64,000 nucleotides of DNA from an uncultured Bacteroidales bacterium (GCA_944326305.1 CALVDL010000016.1:1-64000), one strand, 5' to 3'. Positions 47,007 to 55,691 are shown, counted from the first letter of the stretch. A program made the numbers and translations. Notes: generated from the sequence alone by a model not told the origin.

Positions 47007-47942
47007 TCAATGTTCCTGTCCTGCCTTCCCGAGGGAGGAGAGTATCTTGCGGTTGGCGTTGTCTACGGCCGAGCTTTCAAGGGATGACAGGTATATCATG
47101 GTGGTCTTTTCGGAGTCGTGCCCCATCCCGGCGCTGATTACAGATATGGGTATGTGGTGCTTCCGTGCGCTGCTGGCCCAGGAATGTCGGGCCGTATAGG
47201 AGGACAGGCGGGCTTCGGAACCGGCAATGCGGCAGAGGCGTTTGAGGTTGCGGTTGTAGTACCCGAGGGCGGTCTGGTAGCGCCTGTATTTTGTCTCCGG
47301 AGGGAAGTCCCCGAGAATCGGGAAGATGTAGCCGGAGTCCGGGCGGCTGTACCTTTCTATTATTTCCCTGGTACGGTCCTCTATCCTGACCGAGAGCCGC
47401 TGTCCGGTCTTTTTCCTGTTGTACACGAGTATGTCTCCGCGGATGTTGTCCTGCTTGAGCATTGCCATGTCTATGAACGCCATTCCCCTGGTGCAGTAGC
47501 TGAATATGAACATGTCCCTTGTCATGGCCAGGGCGTGGCTGCAGCTGAGGTCCATGTCGAGGAGACTTGCTATGAGCTTTTCGTCTACAGCCCTTTTCCT
47601 GGTCTTGTCCACGCCGGTGTACACTTTGGAGAACAGCTGGTCCGGAGGGATGATCCCGTGGGCTGCGGCCTTGTTGCAGGCGGACCGTAGTATCCTCATG
47701 TAGAAAGATATTGTGTTCCGGACTATCCCACGGTACTGTAGCCAGGAGTTGTATTTAAGGATGGTGCTTTCGTCCGGCCAGACGAGGGACTGTACTCCCG
47801 ATTCACAGAGAAACTGCGAAAAACTGTTGAGTGCTTTCCTGTAGTTCCTTGCTGTCCCCAGCCTTCCCGCCTTGTTCAGGTCGGAAGACATCTTTTCAAG
47901 CCAGGCGAGGAACTGGACCTGGTGTCTGTTGCTTTGTTTCAT
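47007..47942 (-). CDS. Tyrosine recombinase/site-specific integrase
   Basis: A 311-residue protein with an N-terminal SAM-like DNA-binding domain (about 5-95) and a C-terminal catalytic domain. Catalytic residues visible: Arg in YCTRGMAFIDM, Lys in RKKTGQR, the ARHSW box with Arg, His in GMGHDSEKT, and the nucleophile Tyr in TMIYLSSLE. The ATG at 47942 (MKQSNRHQ) is chosen over 47984. It is the Bacteroidota type of solitary recombinase that often inverts promoters or integrates elements. No attachment-site duplication or invertible promoter could be seen next to it. Confidence 0.88.
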   Translation of the reverse strand: MKQSNRHQVQFLAWLEKMSSDLNKAGRLGTARNYRKALNSFSQFLCESGVQSLVWPDESTILKYNSWLQYRGIVRNTISFYMRILRSACNKAAAHGIIPPDQLFSKVYTGVDKTRKRAVDEKLIASLLDMDLSCSHALAMTRDMFIFSYCTRGMAFIDMAMLKQDNIRGDILVYNRKKTGQRLSVRIEDRTREIIERYSRPDSGYIFPILGDFPPETKYRRYQTALGYYNRNLKRLCRIAGSEARLSSYTARHSWASSARKHHIPISVISAGMGHDSEKTTMIYLSSLESSAVDNANRKILSSLGKAGQEH

Positions 47943-48000
47943 GGTTCTTTGTATTCTGGTTTTATACCAAAAATGGAAAACCATGACCAGGATATATGAA

Positions 48001-48043
48001 AAAACGGCAGAGGACCGGTATATGTCCGGTCTCTGCCGTTTTT
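48001..48043 (-). terminator. Terminator after yebC
   Basis: A long stem AAACGGCAGAGGACCGG / CCGGTCTCTGCCGTTT with one bulge, 20 bases behind the yebC stop codon; T residues follow on the minus strand. It separates the housekeeping TPR-yebC unit from the recombinase. Confidence 0.85.
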
Positions 48044-48061
48044 GTGCCTGCAGATATTGCG

Positions 48062-48805
48062 CTACTCTTCGTCGAGTGGCTTCATCGTGTGATATACATT
48101 CTGTACGTCATCATCCTCTTCGAGCCTTTCAATGAGCTTGTCCAGTTCGACCCTGTCTTCCGGGGCCACATCCTTGAGTTCTACGTTCGGGATGCGGGTG
48201 AACTCTCCTGAAAGCATCTCGTAGCCGTTGTCCTCGATATACTTCTGGATGTTGTTGAACGCAGTGTATTCACCGTAGATGATGATTTCCTTGTTGCCGT
48301 CCTCATCCTCCTCTTCGAACACTTCGTCCGCACCGAAGTCAATGAGCTCAAGTTCGAGCTCGTCTATGTCCACCGGCTTGTCGCTCTTGATGCGGAACAT
48401 GCTCTTGTGGTCGAACATATACTCGACGCTGCCTGATGTCCCGAGGGATCCTCCGCTCTTGGTGAAGTATGAACGGACGTTGGCGACAGTACGGTTGTTG
48501 TTGTCTGTGGCTGCTTCCACCAGGAAAGCTATACCGTGAGGTCCGTATCCTTCGAGTACTATCTCCTTGTAGTCGCTCTGGTCCTTGTCGCTTGCTCGTT
48601 TGATGGCACGCTCGATATTGTCCTTAGGCATGTTCTCGCTGCGGGCTGTCTGGAGCAGTGCCCTGAGCCTCGGGTTTCCTGTCACATCCGGTCCGCCCTG
48701 CTTTACGGCTATGGTTATCTCCTTGCCGATCTTGGTAAATGTGCGGGCCATGTGCCCCCAGCGTTTGAATTTCCTCTCTTTCCTGAATTCGAATGCTCTT
48801 CCCAT
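48062..48805 (-). CDS. yebC: YebC/PmpR-family regulator or translation factor
   Basis: A 247-residue protein starting MGRAFEFRKERKFKRWGHMA, with ARTFTKIGKEITIAVKQGG, MPKDNIERAIKRA and VEAATDNNNRTVANVRS, all standard for YebC. The C-terminal acidic part (DEVFEEEDEDGNKEI) is also typical. YebC proteins bind DNA and were recently linked to relief of ribosome stalling at proline-rich motifs. Two bases separate it from the TPR gene upstream. Confidence 0.94.
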   Translation of the reverse strand: MGRAFEFRKERKFKRWGHMARTFTKIGKEITIAVKQGGPDVTGNPRLRALLQTARSENMPKDNIERAIKRASDKDQSDYKEIVLEGYGPHGIAFLVEAATDNNNRTVANVRSYFTKSGGSLGTSGSVEYMFDHKSMFRIKSDKPVDIDELELELIDFGADEVFEEEDEDGNKEIIIYGEYTAFNNIQKYIEDNGYEMLSGEFTRIPNVELKDVAPEDRVELDKLIERLEEDDDVQNVYHTMKPLDEE

Positions 48806-48807
48806 AT

Positions 48808-49476
48808 TTATTCAGCTTCTATCCTTGAAATGTATTTGTCGATATCGTATCCTTCCATTGACTGCGGATACTGGTCCTTGATCTTCTTGTAGAAAGCGAG
48901 TGCCTTGTCATTCTGCCCGAGCTTCTCGCATACTGCGCCCGCCTTGAGCAGGTATCCTGCCGCGAACATGTTGTCGATGGTGCCGGCCGCCTCTTCGAAA
49001 TACTTCAGTGCCGCAGAGTAGTCCTCGAGTCCGACGTATGCGTCCCCTATGCATGCTGTAGCGCGGGCCTTGAGGATCTTGTCCTTGCCTTTGTATGAGC
49101 TGAGGTATTTGATGGCCTGCTCATAGTTCCCGAGCTGGAGCTCGCATACACCGGCGTAGAAATATACGGCCTTGCCGGCCTTCTTCCCGTAATCGCTGAT
49201 GATCTGGGAGAACCCGAGTACGTTGCCGTCACCGTTGAGCGCCAGTTCGTATTCCATGTTGCGGAAATTGTTTTCTGCAGGGTACATCTGCTCCTGGGCC
49301 TCGGTCCTCTGCACTTCATAGACGAACTTGTGGTAGAAGAAGAATGCCAGACCTGCGACCACCAGGACTGCAAGGGTGATAAGGATTGTGTTCCTGTTTT
49401 CTTTGAAAAAGAGGTCTGTCTTGGAAACTGCCTCCACTACGGCTTCGGCGTTTTCGTGTTTCTTTTCGGTATTCAT
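48808..49476 (-). CDS. Membrane-anchored TPR-repeat protein
   Basis: A 222-residue protein with one membrane helix near residues 29-49 (TILITLAVLVVAGLAFFFYH) and a periplasmic part with about four TPR units (for instance YFYAGVCELQLGNYEQAIKYL and ACIGDAYVGLEDYSAALKYF). It resembles the YfgM-type ancillary proteins of Bacteroidota, which may help chaperone secreted proteins. The ATG at 49476 (MNTEKKHEN) is preferred. It is divergent from recF and has its own promoter. Confidence 0.82.
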   Translation of the reverse strand: MNTEKKHENAEAVVEAVSKTDLFFKENRNTILITLAVLVVAGLAFFFYHKFVYEVQRTEAQEQMYPAENNFRNMEYELALNGDGNVLGFSQIISDYGKKAGKAVYFYAGVCELQLGNYEQAIKYLSSYKGKDKILKARATACIGDAYVGLEDYSAALKYFEEAAGTIDNMFAAGYLLKAGAVCEKLGQNDKALAFYKKIKDQYPQSMEGYDIDKYISRIEAE

Positions 49477-49511
49477 TTTATGTAATATTTTTGTTTTCCA
49501 CAAACGAGCCG

Positions 49512-49542
49512 CAAATTTATAAAAATTTGTCTAAACCAGCAA
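49512..49542 (-). promoter_or_regulatory. Promoter of the TPR gene
   Basis: On the minus strand: TTG (49540-49542) and TAAATTTG (49512-49519) with a 20-base spacer, 35 bases before the ATG. Confidence 0.65.
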
Positions 49543-49562
49543 TTATTAATTGACGAAATCCC

Positions 49563-49578
49563 TATCTTTGCAAAGATA
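49563..49578. promoter_or_regulatory. Palindromic double -7 box upstream of recF
   Basis: TATCTTTGCAAAGATA is a perfect 16-base palindrome made of two opposed -7 boxes. The plus-strand box (49563-49570) lies 19 bases before the recF ATG. A standard -33 element at the correct distance is not clear on either strand. Confidence 0.5.
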
Positions 49579-49589
49579 AAGCAGCATAT

Positions 49590-50723
49590 ATGCCGGTACT
49601 TGAAAAAATAACGATAGCGGATTTCAGGAACATCAGGCTCCAGGAGCTTGAATTTTCCCCGAACCTGAACTGCATCTACGGCAATAACGGGGAAGGGAAG
49701 ACCAACCTTCTCGACGCCATCTACTACCTTTCGATGACCAAGAGTGCATTTTCCTCTTCAGACAGGTACAATTTCCGGTACGGCACCCAGTCTTTTTCCA
49801 TCTGCGGGACCTACCGTATGCCCAATTCCACCGAGAGCAGGTTTTCCGTCCAGATGGATTCCTCGGGCGACAAGAAGGTCCGGCGCGACGACAAGCCGTA
49901 CGGCAGGGTGTCCGCTCACATAGGCGTGCTCCCGGTGGTGATGGTTTCCCCGGAGGACATCTCCCTTGTGAGCGAATCCGGCGAGGAAAGGCGCAAGTTC
50001 GTCAATTCCGTGCTTTCACAGATGGACAGGGAGTACCTTTCCTCCCTGCAGCAATACAACCGGCTGCTCCAGCAGCGCAACAGGATGCTCAAGGAAGCGG
50101 ACATGGACAGGGACCTGCTTTCCGTCTTCGATGCCAGGCTCCAGGCCTATGCCGAGCCTGTCCATGCTGCAAGGAAGAAGTTCGCAGAAGACATAAGACC
50201 CGTGATAGCAGGGTATTACGCTATGCTTTCCGGAGGATCGGAACAGGTGGACGTGCGTTACCGCTCGGATATGGAGAAAGGGGCCCTGCAGGATCTCCTT
50301 TCATCCTCGTTTGAAAAGGACAGGCAGCTGAAATATACCACTGTAGGACTGCAGAGGGATGATTTCGAATTCACTATGGACGGCTGGCCCATACGCAAAT
50401 GCGGTTCGCAGGGGCAGCAGAAGTCCTTCCTTGTGTCTCTGAAGTTCGCACAGTACGAGATTATGAAGCGAAGCTGCGGTGTCGCTCCGCTGCTCCTTCT
50501 CGACGATGTATTCGACAAGCTCGACATGAACCGCATATCGAACCTGCTCTCCATGGTTTCCAGCAGCGATTTCGGGCAGATATTCATAACGGACAGCAAC
50601 AAGGTGCGCATTGCAGGTATCGTGGACAGGATTACCGATGACAGGTCATATTTCGAGGCAGAGGCCGGCGAGTTCCGCCTGTGCTGCGGAACTTCCGGGG
50701 AGGAAGACCTGCCCGGCGCTTAA
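49590..50723 (+). CDS. recF: DNA replication and repair protein RecF
   Basis: A 377-residue SMC-like ATPase with Walker A GNNGEGKTNLLDAIYYLS (31-48), GVLPVVMVSPEDISLVSESGEERRKF in the middle, the signature GSQGQQKSFLVSLKFAQYE and Walker B PLLLLDDVFDKLD. It binds ssDNA gaps and works with RecR. The start at 49590 gives MPVLEKITIADFRNI, which matches family N termini. The DciA-like gene follows after 12 bases, a common order in Bacteroidota. Confidence 0.95.
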   Translation: MPVLEKITIADFRNIRLQELEFSPNLNCIYGNNGEGKTNLLDAIYYLSMTKSAFSSSDRYNFRYGTQSFSICGTYRMPNSTESRFSVQMDSSGDKKVRRDDKPYGRVSAHIGVLPVVMVSPEDISLVSESGEERRKFVNSVLSQMDREYLSSLQQYNRLLQQRNRMLKEADMDRDLLSVFDARLQAYAEPVHAARKKFAEDIRPVIAGYYAMLSGGSEQVDVRYRSDMEKGALQDLLSSSFEKDRQLKYTTVGLQRDDFEFTMDGWPIRKCGSQGQQKSFLVSLKFAQYEIMKRSCGVAPLLLLDDVFDKLDMNRISNLLSMVSSSDFGQIFITDSNKVRIAGIVDRITDDRSYFEAEAGEFRLCCGTSGEEDLPGA

Positions 50724-50735
50724 TGGAACGGGATT

Positions 50736-51104
50736 ATGGACAGGTCAGATTCACAAGGGACTGGACGTCAGGGCATGTATTCCCGTCTGGCAAGGAAGGA
50801 CGCTTATTCGATGGAAGAACTTGTCAGACAGTATATAAATGAGATGAAACTTGTAAACGGGCTTAACCGCCAGCGTATTTTTGAGGCCTGGGACCAGGCC
50901 TCGGGTGCAGCCCGCTATACCGTGAACAGGTATCTGAAAAACGGTATCCTGTACTGCAGCATAAGCTCCTCCGTAGTCCGCAACCAGCTCTTTTTCCAGA
51001 AGTCCGGTATACTGGCGGCCATGAACGACTTTCTGATGAAAGACGAGCTTTTCGTCAAGGATGAAGGCAAGACAGTGTTCGTGAGGGATGTCGTCCTGAG
51101 ATAG
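50736..51104 (+). CDS. DciA-like DUF721 protein
   Basis: A 122-residue protein with the DUF721 pattern MEELVRQYINEMKLVNGLNRQRIFEAW (positions 26-52), a middle WDQASGAARYT and the strand segment SISSSVVRNQLFFQKSGILAAMND. DUF721 includes DciA, the ancestral loader of the DnaB helicase. It follows recF directly, which supports a replication role. An in-frame start 13 codons later is possible. Confidence 0.85.
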   Translation: MDRSDSQGTGRQGMYSRLARKDAYSMEELVRQYINEMKLVNGLNRQRIFEAWDQASGAARYTVNRYLKNGILYCSISSSVVRNQLFFQKSGILAAMNDFLMKDELFVKDEGKTVFVRDVVLR

Positions 51105-51212
51105 ACAAATCTTTTCGTATGCATCCGGAACTTCCGGATCATAGGAGGTTGCAAAAAAAATCGCAGGTGTCCTGACACATATTGTTAATTCTTCCTACCT
51201 TTACAGATTGTT

Positions 51213-52259
51213 ATGGAAAGGAAGATAAGAATAGTGGCAGACAGGAACATCCCGTTCCTTGCGGGAGTGTTCGAACCTTATGCGGATGTGGCCTATATTG
51301 ACGGCAGTGACATATCCAGGGAGAATGTCAGGGATGCCGACGCTCTCATAATACGTACCAGGACAAAGTGCAATGCCTCCCTTCTGGACGGCTCCTCGGT
51401 CAGCATGATAGCTACGGCCACAATAGGTACGGACCACATTGATTTCCCTTACTGTGCGGCCCATGGCATAGAAGTCCATAATGCGGAGGGCTGCAATGCC
51501 GGAGGGGTGATGCAGTATGTGTTTTCCGCGCTCTATGGCACTGCATCGCGGAAGTCCATCAAGCTGGATTCCCCGGTAATCGGCATCATAGGCGTCGGGA
51601 ATGTAGGGAAGAAGGTCGAGCACATGGCGGAGCATCTGGGGTTCCGCGTGCTCCGGTACGACCCCCCGAGGGAGGCGGCGGAAGGGCCGGAAGGCTTTTC
51701 TTCACTGGAGTACCTGCTGGCGAGCTCGAACATCGTCACGATACATACGCCGCTGGACGAGACCACACGTAAGATGGCCGGTTCCTCTTTTTTCGCCATG
51801 ATGCGCCCTGGGGCCTTTTTCATAAATTCCTCGCGCGGTGAGGTCGTGGATGAGGATGCCCTGATGGAGGCCGTACCGAAGCTGGGGCCGGTGATCATCG
51901 ATACATGGAACAACGAGCCTGACATCAACCGCAGGCTGCTTGATATGGTGGACATCGCCACTCCGCATATTGCGGGGTACTCGTACCAGGGTAAGCAGAA
52001 CGGTACGGCATTTTCTGTCAGGGCTGTGGCCCGGCATTTCGGCATCACACCTCTATATGATTTCTTCCCGAAGACCGAATCTGCGGATTACGAGCCTGTA
52101 AAGCTGGATCTGAGGGGGATGAACCAGGGAGAGATCACATCAGTGCTCCAGTACAACTACCCAATATTTACGGATGACTTCATGCTGAGGATGCAGCCCG
52201 AGAAGTTCGAGCAGCTGCGTTCGGAGTACAAGTACAGGAGGGAAATATATATAGAATAA
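51213..52259 (+). CDS. pdxB: 4-phosphoerythronate dehydrogenase
   Basis: A 348-residue D-isomer-specific 2-hydroxyacid dehydrogenase. It starts RKIRIVADRNIPFLAGVFEP, then shows TATIGTDHID, the NAD-binding VIGIIGVGNVGKKVEHMAEHLG, NSSRGEVVDE and IATPHIAGYSYQGKQNGT; the last motif and the extra C-terminal domain are diagnostic for PdxB. It makes 3-hydroxy-4-phosphohydroxy-2-ketobutyrate in the DXP-dependent pyridoxal phosphate pathway. A TACCTTTA box at 51196-51203 is the likely -7 element. No other pdx gene is adjacent. Confidence 0.93.
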   Translation: MERKIRIVADRNIPFLAGVFEPYADVAYIDGSDISRENVRDADALIIRTRTKCNASLLDGSSVSMIATATIGTDHIDFPYCAAHGIEVHNAEGCNAGGVMQYVFSALYGTASRKSIKLDSPVIGIIGVGNVGKKVEHMAEHLGFRVLRYDPPREAAEGPEGFSSLEYLLASSNIVTIHTPLDETTRKMAGSSFFAMMRPGAFFINSSRGEVVDEDALMEAVPKLGPVIIDTWNNEPDINRRLLDMVDIATPHIAGYSYQGKQNGTAFSVRAVARHFGITPLYDFFPKTESADYEPVKLDLRGMNQGEITSVLQYNYPIFTDDFMLRMQPEKFEQLRSEYKYRREIYIE

Positions 52260-52265
52260 TGATTC

Positions 52266-52311
52266 AGCCCGTCCCTTCCCGGAGGCCATCTCCTGCCGGA
52301 AGGGACGGGCT
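52266..52311 (+). terminator. Long hairpin between pdxB and the DUF4301 gene
   Basis: AGCCCGTCCCTTCC (52266-52279) and GGAAGGGACGGGCT (52298-52311) are a perfect 14-base inverted repeat. It lies 7 bases after the pdxB stop codon and has no strong T-run behind it, so it may be a weak terminator or an mRNA 3'-end stabiliser. Confidence 0.6.
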
Positions 52312-52348
52312 CCGCATAAAACTGAAATATAACCATAAGCAGAAGATT

Positions 52349-53932
52349 ATGTTCAATTCCGATGATTTGAAGCAGATCGAATCCAGGGGTTCGTCTGCAG
52401 CTGCTGTCGAGCAGCAGATTGAAAGGTTCAAGAACGGATTTCCGTGGATGAAGATCAGTGCCCCGGCCACACCGGGGAAAGGTATTGCAGTACTGGACGC
52501 GAAAGCGGAGGAAGATGCCGTAAAGTATTATGAATCTGCAAAGGTGGACGGGAAATGCAAATTCGTGCCGGCTTCAGGGGCGGCCTCCCGCATGTTCAAG
52601 GACCTGTTCGCCGGACTGGATGCCCTCAGGGAGGGAAAAGGCCTTGCAGAGGGGGCTCCTGCCCGCAGGTTCGTGGAGAATATAGGCAAGTTCGCCTTCT
52701 ATGACAGCGCCCTGTACGGTGAGCAGTCCGGCACTGATGCCTATATGGAGTCCGTGCTTGACAAGACGCTCAATTGCGAGCCGCTCGGATATGGGGCCAA
52801 GCCTAAGGGTGTCATCAAGTTCCACAGATATGCAGAGGAAGTGCGCACCGCATTTGAAGAGCACCTTGTGGAGGCGCAGGAGTATATGCGCAACCCGGAC
52901 GGCAGTGCTAACGTCGTGGTGACCATCTCTCCGGAGCACGAGCATCTTTTCAGGGAAGTGCTGGAGTCTGTGAAGGAAAAATATGAAAAGAGATACGGTG
53001 TGAAGTACAATGTGACTTTCACCTATCAGGACAAGGCCACCGATACAGTGGCCGTGGATGTAAACAACAACCCGTTCCGTACCGAGACCGATTCCCTCCT
53101 GTTCCGTCCTGCCGGACACGGGGCCCTCATTAACAATCTCAATGCCCTTTCAGAGGAGCTGGTTTCCATCAAGAATATAGACAATGTAGCACATGACAGG
53201 TATCTCCCGGCGACAGCCCGCTACAAGAAAGTGCTCATGGGCAAATGCCTGGAGATCAGGGACAGGATACACGGGTATCTGCGTGAACTCGATGCAGTCA
53301 CAGAGAACTACATCTCGTATCCGGAGCCTTACCTGCCCGGTTATTCCCCTGTGGGGAAGGACGAGGTCTACTTGAAGCCGGAATGCCAGCTGCTGTGCAA
53401 CGATATCCAGGAGTTCCTGGAGAAGGAGCTGTGCATCAGCCTGCCGGAAAGCGATGACTGCAAGTCGAGGGTCATGATGATCCGCCGCAAGCTCGACCGT
53501 CCTATACGTGTCTGCGGAATGGTGAAGAACGAAGGAGAGCCGGGCGGCGGGCCTTTCATCATCTCCGAGAAAGACGGCACTACATCCCTGCAGATACTGG
53601 AGAGCGTGCAGATCAATATGGCTGACGAGACTGCCCGCAAAGCCCTTTCGGAGGCTACCCATTTCAATCCGGTGGATATTGTATGCTGTCTGCACGACTA
53701 TAAGGGACAGAGCTTCGACCTTCAGAAATATGTGGACCACGAGGCCGGTTTCATCAGCTCCAAGAGCTATCAGGGCCGCGAACTGAAGGCCCTCGAGCTT
53801 CCGGGGCTCTGGAACGGGTCCATGAGCGACTGGAATACCCTCTTTGTTGAGGTGCCGTCAGAGACCTTCAATCCTGTCAAGACTGTCCTTGACCTTCTCC
53901 GTCCGGCCCACCAGCCGGAGAGCAGGAAGTAG
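52349..53932 (+). CDS. DUF4301 family protein
   Basis: A 527-residue protein matching DUF4301, a Bacteroidota family of unknown function. Recognisable segments are FVPASGAASRMFKDLFA near residue 75, PKGVIKFHRY near 155, VVVTISPEHEHLFREVLES near 190 and FNPVDIVCCLHDYKGQSFDL. The PASGAASRMFK loop resembles the nucleotide-binding loop of sugar nucleotidyltransferases, which suggests an NTP-transferase-like fold, but this is inference. The ATG at 52349 (MFNSDDLKQIE) is chosen because the upstream ATG at 52259 reads through the hairpin. Confidence 0.82.
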   Translation: MFNSDDLKQIESRGSSAAAVEQQIERFKNGFPWMKISAPATPGKGIAVLDAKAEEDAVKYYESAKVDGKCKFVPASGAASRMFKDLFAGLDALREGKGLAEGAPARRFVENIGKFAFYDSALYGEQSGTDAYMESVLDKTLNCEPLGYGAKPKGVIKFHRYAEEVRTAFEEHLVEAQEYMRNPDGSANVVVTISPEHEHLFREVLESVKEKYEKRYGVKYNVTFTYQDKATDTVAVDVNNNPFRTETDSLLFRPAGHGALINNLNALSEELVSIKNIDNVAHDRYLPATARYKKVLMGKCLEIRDRIHGYLRELDAVTENYISYPEPYLPGYSPVGKDEVYLKPECQLLCNDIQEFLEKELCISLPESDDCKSRVMMIRRKLDRPIRVCGMVKNEGEPGGGPFIISEKDGTTSLQILESVQINMADETARKALSEATHFNPVDIVCCLHDYKGQSFDLQKYVDHEAGFISSKSYQGRELKALELPGLWNGSMSDWNTLFVEVPSETFNPVKTVLDLLRPAHQPESRK

Positions 53933-53937
53933 GTGTC

Positions 53938-54153
53938 ATTAATAATGATTTATCCGGAAAGATACCCATATGTTGTCGTCTCTGGCGACTCTTTGTCATA
54001 CTGACCGGCTTTTTGCCGTCCCGAGCGGAGCCGAGGGATCTGAAGTAAGGCCAAAACATGGAAGCACTACAGATTTCTCCACTCGCTTCGCTCGGTCGAA
54101 ATGACAGAAAAGTTTCTTGGACACAAAGGGGTATTTTCCCGGATAATATATAA
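53938..54153. repeat. Composite palindromic element with nested arms (locus B)
   Basis: The outer left arm (53938-53967, with TTATCCGGAAAGATACCC) matches the reverse complement of the right arm (54128-54153, GGGTATTTTCCCGGATAA) with few differences. Inside are an inner left arm (54018-54043, GTCCCGAGCGGAGCCGAGGG) and an inner right arm (54070-54106, starting CAGATTTCTCC, ending ATGACAG). The same arms recur at 60876-61063 and, for the inner part, at 8058-8235. It lies between the DUF4301 gene and a convergent lipoprotein gene and contains no gene. Confidence 0.8.
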
Positions 54154-54172
54154 TCAGGGGTAGAAAGTTTTA

Positions 54173-55612
54173 TTAATATCCCGGATTCTGCGGCAGGAAT
54201 GTATACTGGCCAAGGGCTTTATCCGGAATAGGAAGCGCTGAATTGGTCGAAGCTGTGTATCCGTCTACCACAGACATCTTTTCATTTGATATTCCCCATC
54301 TTCTCCATACCTGATATTCAAGACCTTCTCCTGCCATGTCCTCATTGAACAGGTTTTGTATGGCTTCTGATATTCCATCGTGAGATGCACCAGGATTCAT
54401 ATGTTCCATTCCTTTCCACTCTAAAATCTGATTTACATACTGTACCGCCTGTTCCTGCCATCCGAGTTCGTTGGTGGCATTGGCGGCCATCAGAAGTACT
54501 TCTTCATAGCGGACAGGGTGGAAATAGGCCCCTTTGCTGAGATCGATGTCCGTATCTTCGCACCCGGCCCAGACAACTCCCGGATTGTCCATTGAACCGA
54601 ATACATCATCCTGTGTGAGGCTGTATCTGCCGCTTTCAATGATGCCGAGACAGTCGTCAAGTGCAGCTTGATACCGTGTCTCGTTCAGTTCTAACCTTGC
54701 CTTCAATGCTCTGGCTGCATACGAATATTCCTCCGGCATATAATTTATTATATTATCCAGCTCGTTCCTAAGATAGTTAATGTCGTTGTGCGGATCCATT
54801 TCATCTCCCTTGAATATGCACTGGCAGTAAAATCCGTATATATAGCTGTATACCAGTGCCATATTGAGCCTGATCTTGAGGGCGTCCGTCCCGTATCGGT
54901 CTTCTTCAGGCACCTTGGCCAGGAGCTCGATGCCGCTGTCGATTATGCTGTAGGCGGCATCCCAGTAAGTGGTGGAGACGGTTCTGACATTATTGTAGGT
55001 GAACCCGCCGTATCCGTATGCCAGACTCTGGTTTAGGGTACGTGTCCGGAACCAGAAATCGTGCAGGTCATTCTCCCACTCCTGCGGATCAACCGGCTGC
55101 TCTGGCTGCTCCGGTGTATCTCCTCCTCCCGGTTCTGATTCTGACGGTATCGTGCTCTCTACAAGGTATATGTAGCTTTTCCCGGCAGGTATGGCATCGC
55201 CTATGACAGCCACCCCGTTTATCTCTATCTTGTCTCCGTCCCTTGTGACTTCAAGTATTTCACCTGAAAGGCTGGAGAGCTCCCGTCCGTCGTAAAGGTC
55301 ATCGGGACCGTAGCTGCCTGTGGCTATGTGCCTTCGTACTGTTTCGGATGAGGATTCCGATGTTTCGGATTTTTCCTGGGTGTCATCCTGTACTGCGAAT
55401 ACGGTAAGCTCGTCAGATACGACATCGGAGAGGTCGGCATCCTTGAGCAAATCGGTGAAGCTGCTGGCCTGCGGCAGCGATGTCTCGAGTACGTCGATAA
55501 TTTCGTTCACCGCTTCCGGACGGTCATCTTCGGTGCCGGTGTCTGTGCATGACAGGACAGCAAAAGGCATCATGGCAACTGTGATGCCGGCAAATATGAA
55601 TTTACTTTTCAT
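54173..55612 (-). CDS. FAS1-SusD fusion lipoprotein
   Basis: A 479-residue lipoprotein (lipobox VLSC, Cys22). Residues about 33-152 look like a short fasciclin (FAS1) domain: SFTDLLKDADLSDVVSDELTVFAV (split), a RRHIATGSYGPDDL segment, LSSLSGEILEVTRDGDKIEING and YIYLVESTIP. After a Pro/Glu/Gly linker (153-175), the rest is a compact SusD/RagB-like protein with WDAAYSIIDSGIELL, PVRYEEVLLMAANA and the C-terminal signature PIPDKALGQYTFLPQNPGY. SusD proteins bind glycans or peptides on the cell surface with a SusC transporter, but no SusC gene is adjacent. A -7 box (TACTTTTG, minus, 55662-55669) lies 50 bases upstream. Confidence 0.8.
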   Translation of the reverse strand: MKSKFIFAGITVAMMPFAVLSCTDTGTEDDRPEAVNEIIDVLETSLPQASSFTDLLKDADLSDVVSDELTVFAVQDDTQEKSETSESSSETVRRHIATGSYGPDDLYDGRELSSLSGEILEVTRDGDKIEINGVAVIGDAIPAGKSYIYLVESTIPSESEPGGGDTPEQPEQPVDPQEWENDLHDFWFRTRTLNQSLAYGYGGFTYNNVRTVSTTYWDAAYSIIDSGIELLAKVPEEDRYGTDALKIRLNMALVYSYIYGFYCQCIFKGDEMDPHNDINYLRNELDNIINYMPEEYSYAARALKARLELNETRYQAALDDCLGIIESGRYSLTQDDVFGSMDNPGVVWAGCEDTDIDLSKGAYFHPVRYEEVLLMAANATNELGWQEQAVQYVNQILEWKGMEHMNPGASHDGISEAIQNLFNEDMAGEGLEYQVWRRWGISNEKMSVVDGYTASTNSALPIPDKALGQYTFLPQNPGY

Positions 55613-55691
55613 GATTAGGAAAATTTAATCGTATTTTAAGGTGCAGTTTCTAAAATCAGTGCAAAAGTAAAACTTTTTTTCTAAAAGCCTT

